Assembly (NCBI GenBank): GCA_030706665.1
Contig: JAUZOB010000014.1
Location: 1 to 21,239 of the forward strand
From: Bacteroidota bacterium
GTDB lineage: Bacteria; Bacteroidota; Bacteroidia; Bacteroidales; Prolixibacteraceae
Direction: 5' to 3'
DNA length: 21,239 bases
Shown here: in pieces, positions 7,435 to 15,007 of the stretch
Layout: each line of letters starts with the position of its first letter
Numbering within the stretch: the stretch's first letter is position 1
Notes under the pieces: model-generated
Database searches by the model: none
The model's input: only the letters and a program-made list of their open reading frames with translations
Told to the model about the DNA's origin: nothing
Program-made: the position numbers and the translations under genes

Positions 7435-8100
7435 TTAAAACTCGATGTCATATACATCCTGACCATCTTCTTCAAATGTCTTAATACTACTATCGGTCAT
7501 TGGATGCTTAATTAAAGTCATAAGTAACTCATAGTTAATAGTTGCAGCATGAGAGCCAACCATACTGGTACGGTGAATCTGGTCAACAGTCTTGAAACTT
7601 GCAGCTAAAACACGTGTATGAAGATTAAACACTTGAGTGTTTTGAACGATATCTCCAACAACTTCAATACCATGCGAAGAGATGTTATCAAGACGGCTTA
7701 CATATGGAGCAACAAAATCAGCTCCTGCCTTTGATGCAACAAGAGCCTGTTGTTGAGTAAAGATAGCAGTCGCAGTAACATTCATTCCCGCATCTTTAAC
7801 CATTTGCATCGCTTTATAACCTGAAGGACTTACAGGAATTTTCACATAGTAGTTATTACCCAATCCAAAGTATTCACGGTACTTTTTCGCTTCCCGAAGA
7901 ATATCTTCGGGATGGTTACTTAGAACCTGAATATGGATCATTCCATTGCCCACCAGCTCAAGAATCTGTGGAACAGCAACAGAAAGTTTCATTCCTGATT
8001 GTTTCAAGATGCTGGGATTGGTAGTAACACCTTCCAGTGGGAAAAATTTATACAGCTCCTGTAACTCACTCAGGTTGGCTGTGTCTGCCATGTAAATCAT
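7435..8100 (-). CDS. fsa: fructose-6-phosphate aldolase / short transaldolase (FSA/TalC type)
   Basis: 221 aa, within the usual range of about 215-225 aa for the short transaldolase subfamily. It is a class I aldolase of the TIM-barrel type, cytoplasmic. The Schiff-base Lys is K87 in YYVKIPVSPSG. GVTTNPSIL lies at 24-32, and ADFVAPYVSRLDN is at 127-139. Q58 (IQVLS) and Y133 match the residues (Gln59 and Tyr131 in E. coli FSA) that mark fructose-6-phosphate aldolases; true transaldolases have Glu and Phe there. It may therefore cleave fructose 6-phosphate to dihydroxyacetone and glyceraldehyde 3-phosphate, or act as the cell's transaldolase, as is often annotated for this group in Bacteroidota. 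It has its own -7 box at 8147-8154 and terminator at 7351-7425, so it is probably transcribed alone. The neighbouring ketose-type dehydrogenases make a sugar-phosphate role likely. Confidence 0.9.
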   Translation of the reverse strand: MIYMADTANLSELQELYKFFPLEGVTTNPSILKQSGMKLSVAVPQILELVGNGMIHIQVLSNHPEDILREAKKYREYFGLGNNYYVKIPVSPSGYKAMQMVKDAGMNVTATAIFTQQQALVASKAGADFVAPYVSRLDNISSHGIEVVGDIVQNTQVFNLHTRVLAASFKTVDQIHRTSMVGSHAATINYELLMTLIKHPMTDSSIKTFEEDGQDVYDIEF

Positions 8101-8146
8101 TTTGTATCTCTATTTAAACAATAATCCCTATATATTATTTTCACGG

Positions 8147-8154
8147 CAAAGGTA
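8147..8154 (-). promoter_or_regulatory. -7 box of the aldolase promoter
   Basis: On the minus strand TACCTTTG (8154-8147) matches TAnnTTTG, giving a start near 8141 and a leader of about 40 nt. No good TTTG is seen 19-21 nt upstream, so the -33 element is weak or missing. Confidence 0.5.
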
Positions 8155-8285
8155 ATCCCTCATTCCGGTAATACACTTAAAGAGTGCTATTCGCTTTCAA
8201 TGATTAATTTTAACTTAATCAAAAAATAGTTTTTACGAGAATAAGAAGATTTTACGATCGAATACATTCAATGTTTCTAATGGCA

Positions 8286-9566
8286 TCAGATTGATTTTGC
8301 ATTTTTCAGAAGGAATTCTTCTGCCTCAGTACTCCACAACCCATTGTTCTTCTGAGTTATCTCATTTAAGGTGGCAAACAAGGGATCATTTTTCCCTTTC
8401 TCTTCAAATTCCCATAAAGCAGTTAATGGCAAATCAATATGAGTATAAATTAACTTTTTCCCACCTGGAATCGATGGGAGGTTTCTTGTCGTCTCGATTA
8501 CTGCATTTAGTCCTCCGATATGTGTAACCAGCCCTGCAGGGTCTAATCCTTTACCCATATATTTCAATGCCTCAACCATATCATCATTATTACCTCCGCT
8601 GGTTCCTACGATATGTGTAAATGAATAATGGACATTGTAGAAATTCAATGGAGCTTTAAAATCAGGACGTCCTGGTCCGGCGAAGAAATTAAGACAACCA
8701 TCAAATGCAAGGATTGCATCAGCCTGTTCAACGACAGGAGCAACAGGAGCAAAAACAAAAACGTCATTGTACCCGGTTCCTCCCGTTTGACTCATTAATA
8801 GATTTACGGCATTTGCAGAATCAGCTGTATTGATATAGCGAAGGTCAATCCCTCTTGATGCAGCAAATTCAGGTGTATAAAGCGAAGCTGCCCGATCAAG
8901 TCTTGACTGATCAATATCTGTTACAACCATTAAATTAGGATGTCTATCTTCACGATGTAACGCATAGTTGATTGCGGCAAGTCCCATGGGACCTACGCCT
9001 GCAAGAACAGCCATATTTCCACCATCAACAATTTCCATCTGATGAACGTAGGATCCCTGTCGGGTATGATAATTAGCATGCATTGCCCCAATAACACACG
9101 ACAACGGTTCTGCCAATGAAGCAGGATAGAATCCGGGGCCCGTATACGGAAGCAAACAATCTTTTTCCATTACTTCATTGGGAATGATCACATATGTTGC
9201 ATCACCTCCAATAAAACGATAAGAGTAACCCGGAGCACTTAATATTCCTACCGGTCCTCCTTCATAATTCAAAGCCGGTTGGATGGAAAACTTCATTCCG
9301 GGAGTAAACTTATGAGCCCATCTTGCACCTACTTCAACTAATTCCCCGGCAAATTCATGCCCTATAATCGTTGGATTGATATCTATATCATCAGGAACCC
9401 TTTTATGATCTGCTCCCTGATGAGTCGCCTTATATGACGACATACATATACTATCAGACACAACTTTTGCCAAGATCTCATTATCTTTTAATTTCGGCAA
9501 TTCAAACTCATCTAGTTTGAGATTGTCCTTTCCATAGAGTCGTACTGCTTTTGTTAACATCATCAT
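8286..9566 (-). CDS. SorE-like zinc-dependent medium-chain dehydrogenase (L-sorbose-1-phosphate reductase family)
   Basis: 426 aa, medium-chain dehydrogenase/reductase. The N-terminal catalytic half carries the zinc-ligand Cys C41 in SDSICMSSYK, GHEFAGELVEVG starting at H70-E71, and LAEPLSCVIGA (E153). The cofactor-binding half has LAGVGPMGLAAINYAL (188-203) and VTDIDQSRL. The four-Cys structural zinc lobe of classical alcohol dehydrogenases is absent. The pattern closely follows Klebsiella SorE as I remember it (SDS/L-C, NPxIIGHEF, IPNEVMExDCLLPY, AxDGCLNFFAGP), which interconverts L-sorbose 1-phosphate and glucitol 6-phosphate. It is the last gene of the operon, 25 bp after the SorD-like SDR gene. 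There is no PTS or sugar kinase nearby, so the substrate may be unphosphorylated or different. No convincing terminator follows. Any of the first three Met codons could start it. Confidence 0.85.
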   Translation of the reverse strand: MMMLTKAVRLYGKDNLKLDEFELPKLKDNEILAKVVSDSICMSSYKATHQGADHKRVPDDIDINPTIIGHEFAGELVEVGARWAHKFTPGMKFSIQPALNYEGGPVGILSAPGYSYRFIGGDATYVIIPNEVMEKDCLLPYTGPGFYPASLAEPLSCVIGAMHANYHTRQGSYVHQMEIVDGGNMAVLAGVGPMGLAAINYALHREDRHPNLMVVTDIDQSRLDRAASLYTPEFAASRGIDLRYINTADSANAVNLLMSQTGGTGYNDVFVFAPVAPVVEQADAILAFDGCLNFFAGPGRPDFKAPLNFYNVHYSFTHIVGTSGGNNDDMVEALKYMGKGLDPAGLVTHIGGLNAVIETTRNLPSIPGGKKLIYTHIDLPLTALWEFEEKGKNDPLFATLNEITQKNNGLWSTEAEEFLLKNAKSI

Positions 9567-9591
9567 TGTTTTAGGATTCGAAAATTCCGGA

Positions 9592-10677
9592 TTATTTAAG
9601 CATGTTCTGACCTCCGGTTACAGGAACAGCCTGACCGGTTTCATACTCCTGTTCGATCACATAATAGATTGCTCTTACAACATCCAAAGGAGTACAACCC
9701 CTTCCCGCTGGCACCTGTGCTTCATAATAACTTTTTACGTCTGCAACAGTTTTTGCACCAGGCACTTTACCGGCTTTGAGATATTGTACGAATAATCCGT
9801 TATTCGGATCATTCCATAAAGGACCGTCAAAGAAATTACCGGGACAGATTGAGTTTACTTTAATCGCTGAAGGCATGAGCTCAAGCGCAAAAGACTCAGT
9901 CAAACCGATTCCTCCGAATTTACCTCCCGCATACGTAAAGTTTTTGTTGCTACCTTTTAATCCGGATTTAGAGTTAATCTGAATAATATCAGTATAATAT
10001 CCTTTGCGATAGCTATTTTGAAGTTTCATTGCAGCAGAAGCATACTTTGCACATAAGAAGTAGCCGGTATAGTTGACCTTGGTCATCAATTCAAAAATTT
10101 CGGGAGTCATTTCATCCAATCCTCCTGCTTTCAGGATACCAGCATTGCTGATAAAGACGTCCAAACCTCCAAATTCACGAACGGTTTCTTCAATCAATTC
10201 ACTTACAGAATCTGCTTTTGAAACATCAGCTTTAACAAAAAAAGCACGATTTGTTCTACCTTGTTGATTTAACAAATTGGCCTTTTCTTTTCCTTTTTCT
10301 TCATTCAGGTCGGCAATAATCACATAAGCTCCTTCTTGGAAAAGGAAATCAACAATTCCACCGCCAAATCCCTGAGCACCACCTGTAACAACAGCTATTT
10401 TACCGGCAACACGGCCTCGGTTCTCCGGGATTGATAGTTTTACCTTCCCCCAACCTTTAAAATTAATCCATTCAAGAGACCCCTTTCCCCATTGTGCTAA
10501 CGCATCTTTACAGGCCTGAATAAGTTCGCCGGCATCTTCTTTCTCTTCAACGTTCAGCACCTCGCCCGACAAAGCTTTTTCATCTTTATCAGCACAGAAT
10601 GTTAAAATTCTGACTTGATCATCAGAGACCAACATACGAACAGCAGGTAATACTGCTGAGTATTTCTTTTTTGTCAT
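9592..10677 (-). CDS. sorbitol-6-phosphate 2-dehydrogenase-like SDR with N-terminal extension
   Basis: 361 aa. Residues 92-361 form a classical SDR domain: TGGAQGFGGGI (98-108), acidic D123 at the end of beta-2 (IIADLN, favouring NAD), SNAG (177-180), N202, catalytic S236 or S238 (QINSKSG), and YAGGK with Y249 and K253. The tail VNSICPGNFFDGPLW and the ending TGQAVPVTGGQNM resemble SorD/GutD, which oxidises sorbitol 6-phosphate to fructose 6-phosphate, or the SDR half of bifunctional aldolase/dehydrogenases. Ordinary members have about 260-270 aa; here about 90 residues precede the Rossmann domain. The extension has a strand-rich start and an Asp/Glu/Lys-rich middle, and I do not recognise it. 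The gene is 12 bp after the PHP-like gene and 25 bp before the SorE-like gene, a SorD/SorE-like pair in one operon. Confidence 0.82.
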   Translation of the reverse strand: MTKKKYSAVLPAVRMLVSDDQVRILTFCADKDEKALSGEVLNVEEKEDAGELIQACKDALAQWGKGSLEWINFKGWGKVKLSIPENRGRVAGKIAVVTGGAQGFGGGIVDFLFQEGAYVIIADLNEEKGKEKANLLNQQGRTNRAFFVKADVSKADSVSELIEETVREFGGLDVFISNAGILKAGGLDEMTPEIFELMTKVNYTGYFLCAKYASAAMKLQNSYRKGYYTDIIQINSKSGLKGSNKNFTYAGGKFGGIGLTESFALELMPSAIKVNSICPGNFFDGPLWNDPNNGLFVQYLKAGKVPGAKTVADVKSYYEAQVPAGRGCTPLDVVRAIYYVIEQEYETGQAVPVTGGQNMLK

Positions 10678-10689
10678 ACTATTTAATTT

Positions 10690-11943
10690 TCAATTCCTGA
10701 ATTCATTAAAATAATAAGATAAGATTGCACGTCCCAGTTTTACAAATTCATCTCGTTGGGTAAATTTGGAATTTCCATCTTTATCTACGTATCCGGATTC
10801 ACCTTTTGCCATGCAATATTGATGAGCGGCAACAACACAGGCTCCTTCGTATCCAATCTTTTTCAACTCATCTGAAAGGGGCTTTTTATCGCGACAAACA
10901 ATAGTCAAAGGAGTTAAATCAGGAGTATTATGCTCCGTTCCGAACAGAACTACAAACCCTCGGCTATGGAAGAACCGGACAAACTCAAGTAATACAGCCT
11001 GACTGTTGCGACCGGGAATAAGCTCAACACTATAAATTCCTTTTGATGCAAGATAATCAGCCATCTTCCCCCAGTCACCCTCAAAGTCAGTAAAGTTACC
11101 TTTACTATCATCAAGTAAAACCGGATAACAAGGGATTCCGCCACCATTCACAATCAAGTCTTTTACAGTTTCAAGACTGAAGAATGCCTGATCATTTTCT
11201 TCAACAAAGGCAGGACCACCTGTTTTAAGTAGAGCAGAGCGTATCTCATTTTCAATTCCTGCAACATCATCCAGAACAGATTTTGGCTCTTTCCCCTTGA
11301 AAATAAGAGTTAAAGCAGATTTTCGCTCTGCATCTGAAGCGTACAATTCATATACAGCAATGCGAAGAGCTTTGGCAATATGTCGTTCTCGCACTAATTC
11401 ACGCGCAAGTTGATTTTTCATTGTAAAAAAATCAATCTGTATAGGAACATTGACCAATTTAAGATGATGATTCAAACGTTTCACCATTTCTTCAGTCTGA
11501 AGGTTACTCTCAGTCTTTAACTGAAGAAGCTTTTGAGCGGCATCATTGCTAAACGATAGAGGGAAACTGAGACCTTTGCCGCTGAAATAGGTCCGTCCCG
11601 GATTATTCGGATCATTAACACGAATACCGGAAGCCTGTAGCTCTTTTTGCAGAGCCATAAATTCTATATTAAATAACGGGAATACTTTATTTTTCAGAGC
11701 TTCCTCATAGAATTCAGCATATCCGTCCGTGACATAAAAGTCATTGATGCCAAGTATTTTTACATCCTCGGCAACAGCCATTGCAAAAGCCTGAGGAATA
11801 GAGTCAAAGGAGCTGAAAGAAAATGGGGTGTGAATATGCCCGTTTACGTCAGCAACAACAGGATCCTGAGAGAACGATGAAGATCGCTCAAGCAATGTCT
11901 TTGCATCAGGGAAATGTGATAAGAAGTTCATAGTTAAATTCAT
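10690..11943 (-). CDS. PHP-domain-like putative metal-dependent hydrolase, function unknown
   Basis: 417 aa, no signal peptide, probably cytoplasmic. The N-terminal part resembles a PHP metallo-phosphoesterase: NGHIHTPFSFSSFDS (H36, H38; family motif HxHTxxS), GINDFYVTDGYAEF (D68, where the family usually has ITDHD), FNIEFMAL (E94), and later FGTEHNTPDLTP (E337, H338). A His of motif II appears replaced (INDFY), so the metal site is altered. Residues about 140-260 form a Lys/Glu-rich helical insertion. PHP proteins include histidinol-phosphatase and the PHP domains of DNA polymerases, but the resemblance here goes no further than the motifs. It is the first gene of an operon with two polyol-type dehydrogenases, so a sugar-phosphate or sugar-related substrate is a reasonable guess. 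Starts at 11943 or at the fifth codon, 11931. Confidence 0.7.
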   Translation of the reverse strand: MNLTMNFLSHFPDAKTLLERSSSFSQDPVVADVNGHIHTPFSFSSFDSIPQAFAMAVAEDVKILGINDFYVTDGYAEFYEEALKNKVFPLFNIEFMALQKELQASGIRVNDPNNPGRTYFSGKGLSFPLSFSNDAAQKLLQLKTESNLQTEEMVKRLNHHLKLVNVPIQIDFFTMKNQLARELVRERHIAKALRIAVYELYASDAERKSALTLIFKGKEPKSVLDDVAGIENEIRSALLKTGGPAFVEENDQAFFSLETVKDLIVNGGGIPCYPVLLDDSKGNFTDFEGDWGKMADYLASKGIYSVELIPGRNSQAVLLEFVRFFHSRGFVVLFGTEHNTPDLTPLTIVCRDKKPLSDELKKIGYEGACVVAAHQYCMAKGESGYVDKDGNSKFTQRDEFVKLGRAILSYYFNEFRN

Positions 11944-11961
11944 TCAGTTTAACCAACAAAT

Positions 11962-11993
11962 AAAAAGTAATCTCCGGTCATTAAGATATCAAA
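11962..11993 (-). promoter_or_regulatory. probable promoter of the PHP-SorD-SorE-like operon
   Basis: On the minus strand TTTG (11993-11990), a 20-nt spacer and TACTTTTT (11969-11962) give a near-consensus -33/-7 pair with one mismatch in the last base. A small palindrome TTCCGGAA (12007-12014) lies 14 bp upstream. The start would be near 11955, just before ATG 11943, so the leader would be very short. Confidence 0.45.
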
Positions 11994-12026
11994 GAAAGCT
12001 TGATGATTCCGGAAGTTAGCAAAAAG

Positions 12027-12067
12027 AAAAAAATCCCAGAGAACATTGTTAAGAAGTTCTCCGGGAT
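12027..12067 (-). terminator. Rho-independent terminator of the 2-oxoacid dehydrogenase operon
   Basis: Read on the minus strand, ATCCCGGAGAAC (12067-12056) pairs with GTTCTCTGGGAT (12044-12033) in a 12-bp stem with one G-U wobble and an 11-nt loop, followed by a T run (12032-12027). It begins 11 bp after the E1 stop codon and separates this operon from the PHP-led operon. Confidence 0.9.
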
Positions 12068-12078
12068 AAAAGTAATCG

Positions 12079-14547
12079 TTAAATACCCAATTTATTTCTG
12101 CGGATTTGTTCACTTGTGGTAAAATTATTCTTTACCGTATGTCCCGGCAGAGGAAGAATCTTTTCATGAATCGCATCAACAATCCATTCAGGTTGCGGGA
12201 AGAAATATTGTTCAAGTTCATAAGCTGGAGTGATCCAGTTACGAGAACCAACAACAATCGGAGGTGCATCGAGATAATCGAATGCTAATTCTGTAATAGT
12301 ATTAGCCATATCTTTCAGATAAGAGCCACGAGAAGATGCATCACTAGCCAGAACGACACGTCCGGTTTTCTTGATCGATTCGATTACCAGTTCATAATTG
12401 AATGGAACCAATGAACGTGCATCTATCACCTCAGCAGAGAGACCATATTTTTCTTCCAATATCTTTGCAGCATCCAATGCTCTGTACAAAGTAGCTCCTA
12501 TACTGACAATCGTAATATCTTTTCCTGCCTTTTTAATATCCGGTTCACCCAATGGAATTTCATAATAACCTTCAGGGACTCCTCCTTCATGAAATTTTTC
12601 ACCCATATCATAGATACGTTGACTTTCGAAGAAGATTACAGGGTCAGTTCCTTGAAGAGCAGCATTCATCATCCCTTTTGCATCGTAAGGAGTAACAGGG
12701 AAAACAACTTTTAATCCAGGAATATGAGTACATAAGGAAGACCAGTCCTGAGAATGTTGTGCTCCATATTTTGAACCTACAGAAACGCGGATTACAACAG
12801 GCATCTTAATTACATTTCCACTCATAGCCTGCCATTTAGGCAATTGATTGAAGATTTCATCACCACAACGTCCAAGGAAATCACAATACATAATTTCAGG
12901 AATAACCCGTCCTCCACACATTGCGTAACCGATGGCGGTTCCAATAATTGAAGCTTCAGAAATTGGAGAATTGAAAAGGCGATGATAAGGCAACGCTTCT
13001 GTCAATCCACGATACACTGCATATGCTCCACCCCAGTCACGATTTTCTTCGCCATAAGCAACCAATGTCGGATCTTTGTAGAAACGATCGATAACTGCCT
13101 CAAAAATAGCGTCACGAATTTGAAACTGTTTTACCTTTGAGAATGGTTTCCCTTCGGCATCAAACATAAATCTTTCTTTTTTTGTCAAAGCCTGAACTCT
13201 TGGATTTTCTGCCATGGGATGATTTACATCTGGAGTACGGTCTTCCATCTTGTCTATCGAGCCATTTGAAAACATCATGTCTCCAATAATTTCAGGATTC
13301 TGTTCCAGATCAAGTACCGGAGAAACAGCAGGATCAATAGCAAGTTTAAGAGTTTTTACTAAAAGGTCAGTAATTTCACTCTTAATATTATTAAGCTGGG
13401 TTAGACTTACAACTCCTGCTTTTACCAATTCTTCACCAAACCAATTAATTGAATCCTGTTCTTCCCATGCTTCAACTTCTTCTTTTGTTCTATATGAAGA
13501 TGCATCCGAAGGGGAATGTCCGCAATAACGATAGGTCATAACTTCAAGAAGAACGGGGCCTTTCCCATCTTCAATAACCTTTCTTTTACGACGATATGCA
13601 TCAATAACAGCCAAAGGATTAAATCCATCAACACGCTCTGCATGCATCTGTTCTGCATTCACCCCAGCACCAATCCTGGCAGCCATATTGTAGCCCATCG
13701 TTTCGCCACAAGTCTGTCCACCCATTCCATACTGGTTGTTGTTGATATTGAGAATAAAAGGTAATCCACCTTTCATATCACCTTTCCATAGTTCCTTGAA
13801 CTGGTCCATTGCAGCGAAAGTAAGTCCTTCCCAAACTGGACCGCAGGCCATAGAAGCATCACCCAGATTAGCAACAACTAATCCCTTTTTGCGATTCACT
13901 TTTTTATAGAGAGCTGCACCTACGGCAATATCTCCAGAACCACCTACAATGGCATTATTCGGATATACGCCAAAAGGAGTAAAGAAAGCATGCATTGATC
14001 CACCAAGACCTCTGTTGAAACCTGTTTTACGTGCAAACATTTCAGCAAGAGTACCGTAAAGAAGGAATTTGATCGCCAGTTCTTTAGTCGATCCGGTATG
14101 CCCTTCAATTACCGGCTTTAATGTTTCACCATTAAAATGCTCTTCCATCACTTTTTTAAGTGATGCATCATCAAGTTTTTCTATTGCAGAAAGTCCCTTG
14201 GCAAGAATTTCACCATGACTACGATGAGATCCGAAGATGAAATCATTTATATCAAGAGTAAAAGCCATTCCAACAGCTGCTGCTTCCTGTCCGATTGAAA
14301 GGTGTGCAGGACCAGGATGATTATAAGGAACTCCCTGGTACTCTCCTGTAGTTTTAATAAGGTTAATCATGGTTTCAAACTCACGGATGATAGCCATGTC
14401 GCGGAAAATATAAAGAAGCTCTTTATCACTGAAATTACTTCTTTCTTCTTCCACACTTTTGTTGTATTGATTTACAGGAATGGGACTAAATTCTATAAAG
14501 CCTGAATTCCTCACCTCTACCGGGTCAATAAATTGTGTTTTTGGCAT
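12079..14547 (-). CDS. fused alpha-beta E1 component of a 2-oxoacid dehydrogenase complex
   Basis: 822 aa, a thiamine-diphosphate enzyme that decarboxylates a 2-oxo acid and hands the acyl group to the lipoyl arm of E2. The alpha half (about 40-400) has GSHRSHGEILAKG (106-118), RGLGGSMH (179-186), the ThDP/Mg motif GDAS to NNNQYGM (229-275), and the phosphorylation-loop-like YCGHSPSD (341-348). The beta half (about 475-805) has AYGEENRDWGG (497-507), SPISEASIIGTAIGYA (527-542) and ESQRIYD (641-647). The common fused E1 of Bacteroidota has about 660-680 aa as I recall. This one is about 140 aa longer: an insertion of about 40-50 residues at 120-165, an N-terminal extension, and a linker of about 70 residues (405-475). 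The substrate (pyruvate, branched-chain oxoacid or acetoin-like) cannot be decided. It is the last gene of the operon, 67 bp after the four-helix-bundle gene, with the terminator at 12027-12067. Confidence 0.9.
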   Translation of the reverse strand: MPKTQFIDPVEVRNSGFIEFSPIPVNQYNKSVEEERSNFSDKELLYIFRDMAIIREFETMINLIKTTGEYQGVPYNHPGPAHLSIGQEAAAVGMAFTLDINDFIFGSHRSHGEILAKGLSAIEKLDDASLKKVMEEHFNGETLKPVIEGHTGSTKELAIKFLLYGTLAEMFARKTGFNRGLGGSMHAFFTPFGVYPNNAIVGGSGDIAVGAALYKKVNRKKGLVVANLGDASMACGPVWEGLTFAAMDQFKELWKGDMKGGLPFILNINNNQYGMGGQTCGETMGYNMAARIGAGVNAEQMHAERVDGFNPLAVIDAYRRKRKVIEDGKGPVLLEVMTYRYCGHSPSDASSYRTKEEVEAWEEQDSINWFGEELVKAGVVSLTQLNNIKSEITDLLVKTLKLAIDPAVSPVLDLEQNPEIIGDMMFSNGSIDKMEDRTPDVNHPMAENPRVQALTKKERFMFDAEGKPFSKVKQFQIRDAIFEAVIDRFYKDPTLVAYGEENRDWGGAYAVYRGLTEALPYHRLFNSPISEASIIGTAIGYAMCGGRVIPEIMYCDFLGRCGDEIFNQLPKWQAMSGNVIKMPVVIRVSVGSKYGAQHSQDWSSLCTHIPGLKVVFPVTPYDAKGMMNAALQGTDPVIFFESQRIYDMGEKFHEGGVPEGYYEIPLGEPDIKKAGKDITIVSIGATLYRALDAAKILEEKYGLSAEVIDARSLVPFNYELVIESIKKTGRVVLASDASSRGSYLKDMANTITELAFDYLDAPPIVVGSRNWITPAYELEQYFFPQPEWIVDAIHEKILPLPGHTVKNNFTTSEQIRRNKLGI

Positions 14548-14614
14548 AATATTTTAGTTTAATCTTTTCAAGTACTTTACTTATTTTCTTCTTAATTATA
14601 ACGATTCCAAATCC

Positions 14615-15001
14615 TTATTGCTGAGATTTCAACTCTTGAATCTGAGATTGAATCAACATAGAGATCTCTTCAGCCTGTGAATATGTTGAAGCAAATTCAC
14701 CTTTATTGATATAATTAAGATCCATCGCTCTGTGTAATTGTGATTTTAATCCACCACAAGAACTTTTGGCATTTATAAGATAACGGACGAATTCCTCTGT
14801 ATTGGTTTGTTCTGAACCTACGGCAATACTATCCATAATAGTTCCTGAAGAATCCCTTACCTGAGCTGAGAACTTAAGATCCCTGTTAAACAGATCTTTT
14901 TTAGTCAGCACAGAAACCGTTTTACACAGTTCCCGAGCTTTCTGCCATGCGGCGAAATCCTCAAAATGATTTATTTTATTCATGGTAAACAATTGATTCA
15001 T
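14615..15001 (-). CDS. four-helix-bundle protein (S23 / 23S rRNA IVS-protein family, TIGR02436-like)
   Basis: 128 aa, almost entirely helical. The family signature is visible: HFEDFAAWQKARELCKTV (12-29), then FSAQVRDSSGTIMDSIAVGSE (44-64), then EFVRYLINAKSSCGGLKSQL (70-89). In this family the Trp/Lys/Ala-rich first helix and the Ala/Ser-rich second helix pack into a small bundle that forms pentamers in known structures. Members occur in 23S rRNA intervening sequences, as accessory proteins (Avd) of diversity-generating retroelements, and as orphan chromosomal genes. The function of the orphans is unknown. Here it lies inside the 2-oxoacid dehydrogenase operon, 6 bp after E3 and 67 bp before E1, on the same strand, with no rRNA or reverse transcriptase nearby. 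The start may be 15001 or the in-frame ATG 14983; the second gives a more typical N-terminus for the family. Confidence 0.85.
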   Translation of the reverse strand: MNQLFTMNKINHFEDFAAWQKARELCKTVSVLTKKDLFNRDLKFSAQVRDSSGTIMDSIAVGSEQTNTEEFVRYLINAKSSCGGLKSQLHRAMDLNYINKGEFASTYSQAEEISMLIQSQIQELKSQQ

Positions 15002-15007
15002 GAGTAA

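Noticed and set aside
6608..8100. SDR and aldolase as one operon
   Set aside because: A hairpin with a T run and a separate consensus promoter lie between them.
8201..8221. Hairpin TGATTAA-TTTTAAC-TTAATCA as terminator of the SorE-like gene
   Set aside because: The stem is almost entirely A-T and no T run follows it on the minus strand.
14615..15001. Diversity-generating retroelement, suggested by the Avd-like four-helix bundle
   Set aside because: No reverse transcriptase gene, template repeat or variable repeat is visible anywhere in the window.
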